Part shown: in pieces, positions 54,933 to 62,808 of the stretch
Layout of the letters: each line of letters starts with the position of its first letter
How positions within the stretch are numbered: position 1 is the first letter of the stretch
Origin: Bacteroides coprosuis DSM 18011
Lineage (GTDB): Bacteria > Bacteroidota > Bacteroidia > Bacteroidales > Bacteroidaceae
Reading direction: 5' to 3'
DNA: 64,000 nucleotides
Assembly: GCA_000212915.1 (NCBI GenBank)
Contig: CM001167.1
Coordinates: 1,108,780-1,172,779 of the forward strand
The notes under the pieces: generated by a model
The model's input: the letters and a program-made list of their open reading frames with translations, nothing else
Told to the model about the DNA's origin: nothing
Database searches by the model: none
Translations under genes and position numbers: made by a program

Positions 54933-55274
54933 ATGGATTACAAAAAGTCAAAAGCTCCTACAAATACAGTAACTCGTGACCTTGTAGATTTATGGCAAGA
55001 TACAGGCAATATCTATGAAACAGTTGCTATTATTGGCAAGCGCGCTAATCAGTTGAGTGTTGAGATGAAAAATGATTTAACAAAAAAATTAGCTGAATTT
55101 GCTGCAAGTCCAGATAAAGATAACTTAGAAGAAATTTTTGAGAACAGAGAACAAATTGAAATCTCTCGTTTCTATGAACGTCTTCCTAAGGCTAATCTTA
55201 TCGCAACTCAGGAGTACATAGAAGGAAAAATCTATTATAGAAATCCTGCTAAGGAAAAAGAAAGAATTCAATAA
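54933..55274 (+). CDS. rpoZ: RNA polymerase omega subunit (Bacteroidetes Rpb6 type)
   Basis: A 113-residue protein with the Rpb6/omega core: TVTRDLVDLWQDTGNIYETVAIIGKRANQL, quoted in part as NIYETVAIIGKRANQL. It stabilises the beta-prime subunit. The bamD-omega-DUF4293 order is one I associate with Bacteroides genomes. A weak hairpin (AAGCAT/ATGCTT at 55273-55289) and a stronger terminator follow. Confidence 0.88.
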   Translation: MDYKKSKAPTNTVTRDLVDLWQDTGNIYETVAIIGKRANQLSVEMKNDLTKKLAEFAASPDKDNLEEIFENREQIEISRFYERLPKANLIATQEYIEGKIYYRNPAKEKERIQ

Positions 55275-55307
55275 GCATTAATCATGCTTTTTCTTTGAAA
55301 ATATGCT

Positions 55308-55363
55308 AAAGTCAAGTAGTAAGTAATGAGTGTAAACTCGCTTTTATTACTTGACTTTTTTTT
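55308..55363 (+). terminator. Terminator after the omega gene
   Basis: Arms AAAGTCAAGT (55308-55317) and ACTTGACTTT (55349-55358) with a long loop, followed by T residues. It lies between omega and DUF4293, so the latter may have its own promoter. Confidence 0.72.
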
Positions 55364-55407
55364 ATACTAAAATCGTTATTTACAATAACTAAACACACAA
55401 AATAACT

Positions 55408-55860
55408 ATGATACAACGTATTCAATCAGTTTATCTATTATTAGTAACAGTGATTCTTGCTGTTAGTGCTTTTCTACCTTTGGGGTATTTTTCTACTGAT
55501 GAAGGTATGAGTGATGCTGTATTCAAACCGCTAGGTTTGGCATTGGAAGATGGTACCTATTCTACTTGGGCTTTATTTAGTCTATTAATGTTGGGAGCCG
55601 TCTTAGCACTTATTACTATCTTTTTATTTAAAAATAGACCGATGCAAATTAGAATATCTATTTTCAATAGTATCTTGATTATAGGGTATTGTGCTGCTCT
55701 TATTTATTTTATATTTAAGCTTCAAAACACGTTTGATATAAAGTTCTTTATGAAATGGACTATCTGTTTACCTATAGTTGCTCTTATCTTGAACTATCTA
55801 GCAATTAGAGGTATTGGTAAAGATGAAGTATTAGTAAGATCTTATGACAGAATTCGCTAA
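55408..55860 (+). CDS. DUF4293-family membrane protein
   Basis: A 150-residue protein with four hydrophobic helices (about 7-25, 52-72, 83-104, 114-132) and the family's start MIQRIQSVYLLLV. Found in Bacteroidetes next to omega. No known function; the C-terminus is basic and cytoplasmic (DEVLVRSYDRIR). Confidence 0.88.
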   Translation: MIQRIQSVYLLLVTVILAVSAFLPLGYFSTDEGMSDAVFKPLGLALEDGTYSTWALFSLLMLGAVLALITIFLFKNRPMQIRISIFNSILIIGYCAALIYFIFKLQNTFDIKFFMKWTICLPIVALILNYLAIRGIGKDEVLVRSYDRIR

Positions 55861-55882
55861 TAAATAGATATAAATTAACAAG

Positions 55883-55922
55883 GGAGAGTTTATCTTTAAG
55901 TATGATAAATTCTCCTTTTTTT
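55883..55922 (+). terminator. Terminator after the DUF4293 gene
   Basis: Arms GGAGAGTTTATC (55883-55894) and GATAAATTCTCC (55904-55915), one mismatch, then seven T. Confidence 0.85.
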
Positions 55923-55986
55923 ATGTGGTTATTTATTGTAATTATTCTTTATAAGATGCGGCTTTTGAGTAAGTCATGTTATGATC

Positions 55987-56040
55987 ATGACACCGACATG
56001 ATGATAACATGACACCGATATGCAATGATCATGTCGGTGT
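55987..56040. repeat. Dispersed palindrome, copy D (two left arms, one right arm)
   Basis: Left arm ACACCGACATGAT (55990-56002) pairs perfectly over 13 bp with ATCATGTCGGTGT (56028-56040). A second left arm, ATGACACCGATAT (56009-56021), could pair with the same right arm after one mismatch. This is the mirror of copy C. It lies between the 3' ends of convergent DUF4293 and the repeat-protein gene. Confidence 0.85.
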
Positions 56041-56077
56041 TAAAGTAGATTCATATTTTCGTTTTATCTGAACTTTA

Positions 56078-57325
56078 TTATATAGTATAAGCTATACCTC
56101 CTTCACAAAGAATCCCCTTTTTATAGGTTTGAGACTTACTATACCATCTCGTTGTTGCATAGCCACCAGTTGCTATAATCGCCCACTTAGAAGAAAATGC
56201 AACCTCAAGGTTTAGTCTGGCTTGTAGAGAATACATTCTTTTAGGGATACCTAAATTCTTATCTTTATTTTGAAAGGTGTTGATGTGTTGATACCCTAAA
56301 TCACTCGATATATCGAAGTGTTTATTTAAAGAGAAGTGTACTCCTGTTCGGTAAGTTAATGCTCCAGAAAACTTATCGCTAAACTTGAGATAAGGGGTAG
56401 CAACTCCTACAATATTATAAAAAAGTTTATTTTTGAATCGCATAGCAGCATTCACTTTACTAAGATTTCCCCCATATAAAAGGATATCATACTTTGTATT
56501 CGCATTTAGATTAACAAGACCCAATTGCATACCTTTGAATTTGTCTTTGTAGTAGTTGATTACTCCTAATTGTAGTCCGTAATGCTTTATGCCTACATTC
56601 ATAATCCCTATTTGAACACCATTCATATGCTCAGCATTGACATTAAGTAGCCCTGTTTGAAGTCCATTGAACTCATTTGAGTTTATATTTAAAGCTGCTA
56701 TGGTAACTCCTTTAGTATTGTCTGACATATTGAGTAAACCAGCGATTGATAAACCTCGGATGGATTCTGTTAAGTTCATTATTCCCGATATAGCAACACC
56801 TTTCATATCTTCTCCAAAGATATTAGTAATACCAGCTAAAGCAATCCCTTGACTATTATAGCCGTTGAAGTTTCCTATTCCTGCAATAGCTATACCTTTT
56901 GAATCTATCCCTATTGTATTAAATAATCCTCCAAAAATTAATCCATGCTGAGATTCTCCCACAATATTTGCTAAACCAGCTAGGGTAATACCATTGGCAT
57001 ATTCGGAGTTGATAGTCATTAAACCAGCTATATTAACCCCGTATGAAGATTCTTTTGTAATATTAGTAAGTCCAGCCACTTGTAATCCTTTGGCTGAATG
57101 TAGAGTTGTATTGCCTATAAGGTTAATAGCTGCACCATGAAGTTTGTTCTCTGTAGAAAGAATACCAAGATTTAAATAAGTTTGTTGGCTTTCTTGAAGA
57201 GGTTGGGTGCTTACTTTATTCCAAAGGGATATATTAATCCCAGCACTTTTATTTTGGCTATAAACAACAACAGCAGCTACAAGTAGAGCTGCTGTTGTTA
57301 ATATTCTTAAAAGATTATTTTTCAT
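56078..57325 (-). CDS. Exported protein with 21-22-residue tandem repeats, barrel-like C-terminus
   Basis: A 415-residue exported protein (signal peptide ending VVYSQN). Residues about 60-280 contain some ten consecutive repeats of about 21-22 residues with the pattern G-x-x-[IV]-A-G-[LI]-x-N, for example GLQVAGLTNI, GVNIAGLMTI, GITLAGLANI, GIAIAGIGNF, GVAISGIMNL. Residues about 285-415 have alternating strands and aromatic turns like an outer-membrane barrel. The pattern recalls LA_2272-type surface repeats, from memory. It follows the acyl-CoA ligase gene by 9 bases, so they form an operon; function unknown. Confidence 0.8.
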   Translation of the reverse strand: MKNNLLRILTTAALLVAAVVVYSQNKSAGINISLWNKVSTQPLQESQQTYLNLGILSTENKLHGAAINLIGNTTLHSAKGLQVAGLTNITKESSYGVNIAGLMTINSEYANGITLAGLANIVGESQHGLIFGGLFNTIGIDSKGIAIAGIGNFNGYNSQGIALAGITNIFGEDMKGVAISGIMNLTESIRGLSIAGLLNMSDNTKGVTIAALNINSNEFNGLQTGLLNVNAEHMNGVQIGIMNVGIKHYGLQLGVINYYKDKFKGMQLGLVNLNANTKYDILLYGGNLSKVNAAMRFKNKLFYNIVGVATPYLKFSDKFSGALTYRTGVHFSLNKHFDISSDLGYQHINTFQNKDKNLGIPKRMYSLQARLNLEVAFSSKWAIIATGGYATTRWYSKSQTYKKGILCEGGIAYTI

Positions 57326-57334
57326 ATTCTGATT

Positions 57335-58993
57335 TTATCCTTTAGCTTCTTGATATAAGAAACGCTTGATACTCTTTTTGGGAGTTTTTTCAAACTCTTC
57401 AGGATATACCTTCATTTTAGAAAGCTGACAATATTTTGGAAGCATTTCATTAAGGATAACTCTGTTTTCCTCCATGATACGTTCAGCATCTTCTGGTTTT
57501 AATCCATTAGCAAACATATCATTGAAATCAGGATAAACTAAGCCTACCAAGCGTTCATTTTGTTGAACAACAAGACTCTCTGCTACGTAAGGTAAGTTAT
57601 TTAATTTATCTTCTATCTCTTCTGGATAAATATTTTGACCACTAGAACCTAAAAGCATGTTTTTACTTCTTCCTTTTATAAAGACATTTCTTTCTGCATC
57701 AATTAGTCCAAGGTCGCCTGTGTGTAGCCAGCCATCTTTATCAATAGCAGCTTTTGTAGCTTCAGTGTTTTTATAGTAGCCTAACATCACATTTGCTCCT
57801 TTGCACACTATTTCACCAGCAATATTTTGAGGATCAGATGAGAGTACTTTTACTTCCATACGAGGAACTGCTTTACCACAAGATCCCATAGCAAATTTTT
57901 CCCACCATTCGTAACAAATGATTGGACCACATTCGGTCATACCATATCCTACAGTGTAAGGGAAATTTATTTCTTTTAGAAATTCTTCTACTTCCTGATT
58001 GAATGCAGCACCACCTACAATGACTTCTACAAAGTTTCCTCCAAAAGCATCTATTACGCTTTGTCGGATACTAGCTTTTATCTTATCACTGATGAAGGGT
58101 AATTTCATTAAGAATTTCATTCCAGGTTTTTCCAATTTAGGGAAAACATTTTTCTTCATGATTTTCTCAATGATGAGAGGAACTGCTACTACTAGATTGG
58201 GCTTAATCTCTGAAAAAGCTTGAAATATAACCTTTGGGGTAGGCATTCTTGTTAAGAAGAAAATTTGGCATCCAGCAGCAAATTCATATAAAAACTCAAA
58301 AGCCATTCCATACATATGTGCCATAGGTAGCATTGATATGGTTTTATCTCCAGGTTTTAAGTCAAGTGATTCAAAGGCAAATAGTACATTAGACCATAAG
58401 CTACGGAATGGAAGCATGACACCTTTTGAATAGCTAGTTGTACCAGAAGTATAGTTGATGATGGCTAACTCTTCAGGTTTATCTTGGTAATATTTTATAT
58501 GTTCAACTCTAAAGTTCTTCGGATATTTTTTTCCAAAAAGTTCGTTTAGATGCTCTCTCGCTCTCGTTAGCTTTTTACTTCTTGAAATAAGTAATGAATG
58601 ATCATTCATTAATATAATACCTTCAAGCAAGGGCATTGCATTTTCATTTAATCCTTCCCATACCACATCTCCTACAAAAAGAAGTTTTGCTTCGGAATGA
58701 TTAACTATATTGTGAACATTATCTGCTTTAAATTCGTGTAAAATGGGAACTGCAACTGCACCATAAGTTAAGGCTGCTAAAAATGTTACTCCCCAATGCG
58801 AACTATTCTTTCCACATATTGCAATTTTATCACCTTTTTTTACGCCACTCTCTTCAAATAAGATATGTATCTTTTCAATCTTTCGGGCTACATCTTTATA
58901 TTGTAGTGTAGTTCCCTTATAATCTGTCAGGGCGTCCAGGTCCCAATTGCTTTTTATGCTCTTTTCAATGTAAGCAATAAAACTTTGTTCCAT
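57335..58993 (-). CDS. AMP-binding acyl-CoA ligase/synthetase
   Basis: A 552-residue ANL-superfamily enzyme that activates a carboxylic acid, probably a fatty acid, with ATP. The P-loop is INYTSGTTSYSKGVMLPF, followed by the motif GYGMTECGP, then TGDLGLIDAERNVFIKGRSKNMLLG and the late lysine in KTPKKSIKRFLY. I start at ATG 58993 (MEQSFIAYIEKS), directly after a complete promoter; 19 further codons are open but lie across the promoter. The acid and the CoA versus carrier-protein acceptor are not determined. Confidence 0.9.
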   Translation of the reverse strand: MEQSFIAYIEKSIKSNWDLDALTDYKGTTLQYKDVARKIEKIHILFEESGVKKGDKIAICGKNSSHWGVTFLAALTYGAVAVPILHEFKADNVHNIVNHSEAKLLFVGDVVWEGLNENAMPLLEGIILMNDHSLLISRSKKLTRAREHLNELFGKKYPKNFRVEHIKYYQDKPEELAIINYTSGTTSYSKGVMLPFRSLWSNVLFAFESLDLKPGDKTISMLPMAHMYGMAFEFLYEFAAGCQIFFLTRMPTPKVIFQAFSEIKPNLVVAVPLIIEKIMKKNVFPKLEKPGMKFLMKLPFISDKIKASIRQSVIDAFGGNFVEVIVGGAAFNQEVEEFLKEINFPYTVGYGMTECGPIICYEWWEKFAMGSCGKAVPRMEVKVLSSDPQNIAGEIVCKGANVMLGYYKNTEATKAAIDKDGWLHTGDLGLIDAERNVFIKGRSKNMLLGSSGQNIYPEEIEDKLNNLPYVAESLVVQQNERLVGLVYPDFNDMFANGLKPEDAERIMEENRVILNEMLPKYCQLSKMKVYPEEFEKTPKKSIKRFLYQEAKG

Positions 58994-59020
58994 TATTTGC
59001 ACATTAGTTGATAATCTGAG

Positions 59021-59051
59021 CAAAGATACCGCTTTCTGCGTATAGTACAAA
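59021..59051 (-). promoter_or_regulatory. Promoter of the acyl-CoA ligase-repeat protein operon
   Basis: Minus strand: TTTG (59051-59048), 19-nt spacer, TATCTTTG (59028-59021). Both boxes match consensus, which also fixes the start codon downstream at 58993. Confidence 0.78.
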
Positions 59052-59273
59052 TAAATTTATGATAAAACCACATGCTTATGGGGGCTAAATATTGTATATT
59101 AAAGCTATAATTAATCAATTTTAGAGGGTGCTTGTAATGTATAACTGCCTAGTATTTAAGTAAGTATAACTTAATCAATGTAGTTGAAAATGAAACTTTA
59201 TCTCTTCTTGTTTGAAAGTGAAAAACGAAGAATTAAAATGAGTATAGTAAGGCATTTCTTTGTTTTTTTAAGC

Positions 59274-59305
59274 AAAAAAGGTCACCGAACTTAATCGATG
59301 ACCTT
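59274..59305 (-). terminator. Terminator after the Hsp20 gene
   Basis: Arms AAGGTCA (59278-59284) and TGACCTT (59299-59305) with an inner CGA/TCG helix. The A-run at 59274-59279 gives the T-tract on the minus strand. Confidence 0.75.
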
Positions 59306-59328
59306 CTTTGTAAATTACTTTATATGGG

Positions 59329-59757
59329 TTATTCTATATTAATGATCTTCTCTGACTTTCTAACTTCAGATTCAGTTAGTTTGGGTAAATCTATTTTTAA
59401 AATACCGTTATCAACTTTTGCTGTGATCTTTTCTTTATTTATACTGTCTGGCAAAGCAAGTCTTTGATTAAAGCTAGCGTAAGAAAATTCACGATGGATG
59501 TAACGACCATCTTTGTCTTCGTCTTTCTTTTCTTCTTGCTTTTCCATAGCAATAATTAAATTATTATCATCAAGACTTATTTTAAAGTCGTCTTTAGTCA
59601 AACCTGGTGCAGCAACTTCTACTTCATAGCAATTGTCTTTTTCAACAACATTAATAGCAGGTGAACTTGCTGCTGGTGATCTCATAATCCAATCATTGTC
59701 AAAGAAGTCATTAAAAATGCTTGGTAACCAACTGTTATTTCTTCTTTCTGGTAACAT
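59329..59757 (-). CDS. Small heat-shock protein, Hsp20/alpha-crystallin family
   Basis: A 142-residue ATP-independent holdase chaperone. The alpha-crystallin domain (about 30-135) contains EVEVAAPGLTKDDFKISLDDNNLII and the closing KVDNGILKIDLPK, given here in part; the C-terminal IINIE is the usual IxI/V anchor. I start at ATG 59757 (MLPERRNNSWLPS): a GGAG sequence, rare in this genome, sits 8 nt upstream. An ATG two codons earlier is possible. An inverted repeat about 40 nt upstream may control it. Confidence 0.92.
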   Translation of the reverse strand: MLPERRNNSWLPSIFNDFFDNDWIMRSPAASSPAINVVEKDNCYEVEVAAPGLTKDDFKISLDDNNLIIAMEKQEEKKDEDKDGRYIHREFSYASFNQRLALPDSINKEKITAKVDNGILKIDLPKLTESEVRKSEKIINIE

Positions 59758-59794
59758 AATCATATCTCCTTTTTTTAGTTTAACATAAAGTTTT

Positions 59795-59819
59795 GTAGAT
59801 TGATTTACAACCAATCTAC
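59795..59819. promoter_or_regulatory. Inverted repeat upstream of the Hsp20 gene (9-nt spacer)
   Basis: Perfect 8-bp arms GTAGATTG (59795-59802) and CAATCTAC (59812-59819) separated by 9 nt. The arm-spacer geometry equals that of the CIRCE heat-shock operator, but the sequence does not. The right half overlaps a -7-like box (TAGATTGG on the minus strand), which suits an operator. Confidence 0.5.
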
Positions 59820-59926
59820 TATAGTAAGTGCAATTCTTATGCCATGAAGATATTATGTCAATAAGTTGATAATAAGTGACTTAATGTCATTATGAGAAGG
59901 TTTTTATATGAATAATTGTCAGTTGT

Positions 59927-62794
59927 TTATCTTTTACATAATCCTTTGAAGTCACAATATTGGCAAGTTTCCGGGAATTCAGTTTGGGTAAAACAGATAT
60001 CTCTTTCAAAAAGATCTTTGATCAATTCTTGTCGTTTGTTCTTAAATTCATCTTCTACCATTTTGAAATTGGTGATAGCTATCTTCTCTTTCCGAGGTTG
60101 TCCCATCTGTATAACAGGAGAATAATCTTCAGCTGCTGCCCTATGAATGTATAAAAGTGATGGGGCTACTTGATATTTTACTTTATTGGAAACAATACTT
60201 GCGTATAGAAAAGTTTGGAATACATAGTTGGGTCTATCTATAGCAGGCTCAAAAAGCTGACTGATGTCTTGTGGCGTTTTCGCAGTCCCACCCGTTTTAT
60301 AATCTACTATCCTTAGAATTCCCTCTTTTAGATCTAAACGATCAATATTTCCTCCAATCTTTATTGAATACTGTCCAGAGGGTGTGCTAACAGTCATTTG
60401 TTCTTCAACAGTCTTTTCCATTCCAACTATTTGGAAAGGTGCATATTCTAAATCATGTTTTAGAAGTTGTTCAATATAAGAACAAATAACTCTTGAGTTT
60501 ACAAGTTGTATTCCATTGTATTCAGGTTTTTGTGTCTCATCTATCTTAAAGAAAAGTTTTTTAAAAGCGTTGTCAATATGTTCTTGTATTCTTGGTTTTA
60601 TCTTTAATAAAGCTTGTATATCCTCTTTTTTAATCCAACCTTGGCGATCGGCAAGGTCTTTATAAATTGTTTCGGCCGCTCGATGAAAAATACTTCCAAA
60701 TAGTGCGGCATCTATTTCGTCAGATACTTCATTTGGAGCTTTTAGTCCAGCTATATATCTATAATAAAATTTCAGTTTACAATCTAAATAAGTATTTAGT
60801 GCTGAAGGTGATAATATCGCCTTTTCATGGTTAGGTAAACTGATGTCATATCTCTCTTTTAACTTTTGAAAGACTTCTGGTGTTTTATCAAATTGGATAT
60901 CAGGTGTAGTAGTGAGTGCATGACCCGCTTCAATGTGTTTACGTTCAATACTATGAGGCCACTCAACTAGTAGCTGAAGCATAAATCGTGATATTTCTCC
61001 TTTGTTTAGTCCATCAGAAGCTGTATTATAGATTAAAGTAATATTTTCTGCTCTTTGAATAAGTCTATAGAAGTAGTAAGCATATACTGCATTTTTATGT
61101 TCAATAGTGGTCATCCCAAAGGCTTTCCTTAAATTATAAGGAATAAAAGAAGATTCACTCACCGATTTTGGCAACTGTCCTTCATTTACTGATAGCATAA
61201 CTAAGTTTTTAAAGTCTAGATTACGAGTTTCTAGTACACCCATGACTTGCATACCTATTGCTGGCTCTCCGTGGAATGGAATATTAGCAGAACTTAAAAC
61301 CTTATCAATAAGATGCTTTAAAGTAGATATTTTAATTGGTAACTCTCCGCTATCAATGAGTCCATAAATTCGATTTATTAAAGTATAGGCTTTAAATAGT
61401 GATTCTCTATATAATTGATCAAAAACGTTTTCTTCTTTTTCGTCTTTTCTGTACAAAGGAGTGCATAGCTCTATTATTTGAATAAGATATTTACAGAAGT
61501 CTGTCGTTGTTAGTTGTGGAGAAAAGAGTTGCTCAAGAAAATCATCTTGTTTTATTTGGCTAGGGTATAGATAGAACATGTTTTTATCTATAATAGTCTT
61601 TTCTAAATCCTTGGCAGTAGTTGATAATTGACGAGTATATGGATGTTTTAAAACAGCTAAGATGGATTGATAATTATAGTATCCTTGTTTTGCATTATAC
61701 CCTTGGTTTTGTAATTCCATTAATGCCTTAATTAAACTGCAAATTGGAGTTTGAGCAAGAGGGAATCCCATTGTAATGTTTAAATTCTGTACTTTACTTG
61801 GAATAGAGTGCAGAACAGGTAGGAGTAGAGCTTCATTACATAAGACCACAGCTGTTACTTTCTCTTTTTCCCCTAAGTTGTTTTCGATCCACTGTGGTAG
61901 AAAGCGTGCTTGTGCAGTTTCTGTAGATGAAGATATATAAGTTATTTTTTTAGGCTTATTCAATTCATTAAAGCATTCGGGGCTTAACTGATTAGGGAAT
62001 AAATCTAAATTGCGATTGATGAAGACTCCTGCTTCATGAGTAAATCCTTTATATGAAGTATAGAATTGATCGTAGTCCCAGTAAAACAATGCTCTATCAG
62101 CATCTCTCAACTTCTCAAAGAATAGAGATTCTACTTTGTTTAATACGTTAAAACCTACAAATACATAATGATCATATTGTAAGTCGTTGGTATCTAGTTG
62201 CTCTATATTATGTCTATAGAGCATACCTTCATAAGCTATCTTTTCTTTAAATAACTCTTCTTTAAAAGATGTGTAAATATTACCTAGTTTATCCCATAAG
62301 GAGATAAAACGATCTTTTAATATAGTACGCTTTTCAAGTGAGAAGTTATCGAAAAACTGTTGAATGGCAGCTTCTTGTTCTTCATCAAGAAACTCATACG
62401 TATCTACAAGATCTTTTAAATCTTTAAGATTGGTAAATAAGTTCTCAGCATCTACTCTGTTTTTATCAATATCATCAAAGTCGCTAAGAAGGAGTTCTCC
62501 CCAGAAATAAAAATCATCAAGAGTTTCTTTGCTTTCCGTGTGTTTTTCAAACACATTGTATAGCAAAGAAATAAGTTTTATATCATCACCTATTTGAATG
62601 TCAGATAAAGATTGTAGTAACTCACTAATGCTATGGTAGCTCGGGGACCATATCGGTTGCTGTGATTCTAAAGCAAGGTATTCATTAAAGAATAAACTAG
62701 CACGTTTATTGGGAAAGACAATAGCTACTCGTGATAAGTTATTACCTAATTTAGAATATATATCGTGTGCTACTAATTGTAGAAATGTTTTCAT
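59927..62794 (-). CDS. addB: AddB-like PD-(D/E)XK nuclease with Fe-S cysteines
   Basis: A 955-residue protein with an N-terminal degenerate helicase-like P-loop region (IVFPNKRASLFFNEYL), a central helicase-like fold, and a C-terminal PD-(D/E)XK nuclease (LFGSIFHRAAETIY, GGNIDRLDLKEGILRIVDYKTG). A Cys in TYLDCKLKFYYRY and three near the C-terminus (CQYCDFKGLCKR) match the AddB iron-sulfur arrangement. It follows the AddA-like gene by 14 bases. Together they would process DNA ends for recombination repair. Confidence 0.86.
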   Translation of the reverse strand: MKTFLQLVAHDIYSKLGNNLSRVAIVFPNKRASLFFNEYLALESQQPIWSPSYHSISELLQSLSDIQIGDDIKLISLLYNVFEKHTESKETLDDFYFWGELLLSDFDDIDKNRVDAENLFTNLKDLKDLVDTYEFLDEEQEAAIQQFFDNFSLEKRTILKDRFISLWDKLGNIYTSFKEELFKEKIAYEGMLYRHNIEQLDTNDLQYDHYVFVGFNVLNKVESLFFEKLRDADRALFYWDYDQFYTSYKGFTHEAGVFINRNLDLFPNQLSPECFNELNKPKKITYISSSTETAQARFLPQWIENNLGEKEKVTAVVLCNEALLLPVLHSIPSKVQNLNITMGFPLAQTPICSLIKALMELQNQGYNAKQGYYNYQSILAVLKHPYTRQLSTTAKDLEKTIIDKNMFYLYPSQIKQDDFLEQLFSPQLTTTDFCKYLIQIIELCTPLYRKDEKEENVFDQLYRESLFKAYTLINRIYGLIDSGELPIKISTLKHLIDKVLSSANIPFHGEPAIGMQVMGVLETRNLDFKNLVMLSVNEGQLPKSVSESSFIPYNLRKAFGMTTIEHKNAVYAYYFYRLIQRAENITLIYNTASDGLNKGEISRFMLQLLVEWPHSIERKHIEAGHALTTTPDIQFDKTPEVFQKLKERYDISLPNHEKAILSPSALNTYLDCKLKFYYRYIAGLKAPNEVSDEIDAALFGSIFHRAAETIYKDLADRQGWIKKEDIQALLKIKPRIQEHIDNAFKKLFFKIDETQKPEYNGIQLVNSRVICSYIEQLLKHDLEYAPFQIVGMEKTVEEQMTVSTPSGQYSIKIGGNIDRLDLKEGILRIVDYKTGGTAKTPQDISQLFEPAIDRPNYVFQTFLYASIVSNKVKYQVAPSLLYIHRAAAEDYSPVIQMGQPRKEKIAITNFKMVEDEFKNKRQELIKDLFERDICFTQTEFPETCQYCDFKGLCKR

Positions 62795-62808
62795 AATCTT
62801 CTTACTCT

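Noticed and set aside
6182-56040. Palindromic repeats as a degenerate CRISPR array or transposon ends
   Set aside because: Copies are 14-21 kb apart, not regularly spaced, with no cas or transposase gene between them.
59795-59819. CIRCE operator
   Set aside because: Spacing fits, but the arms do not match TTAGCACTC; reported only as an unassigned inverted repeat.
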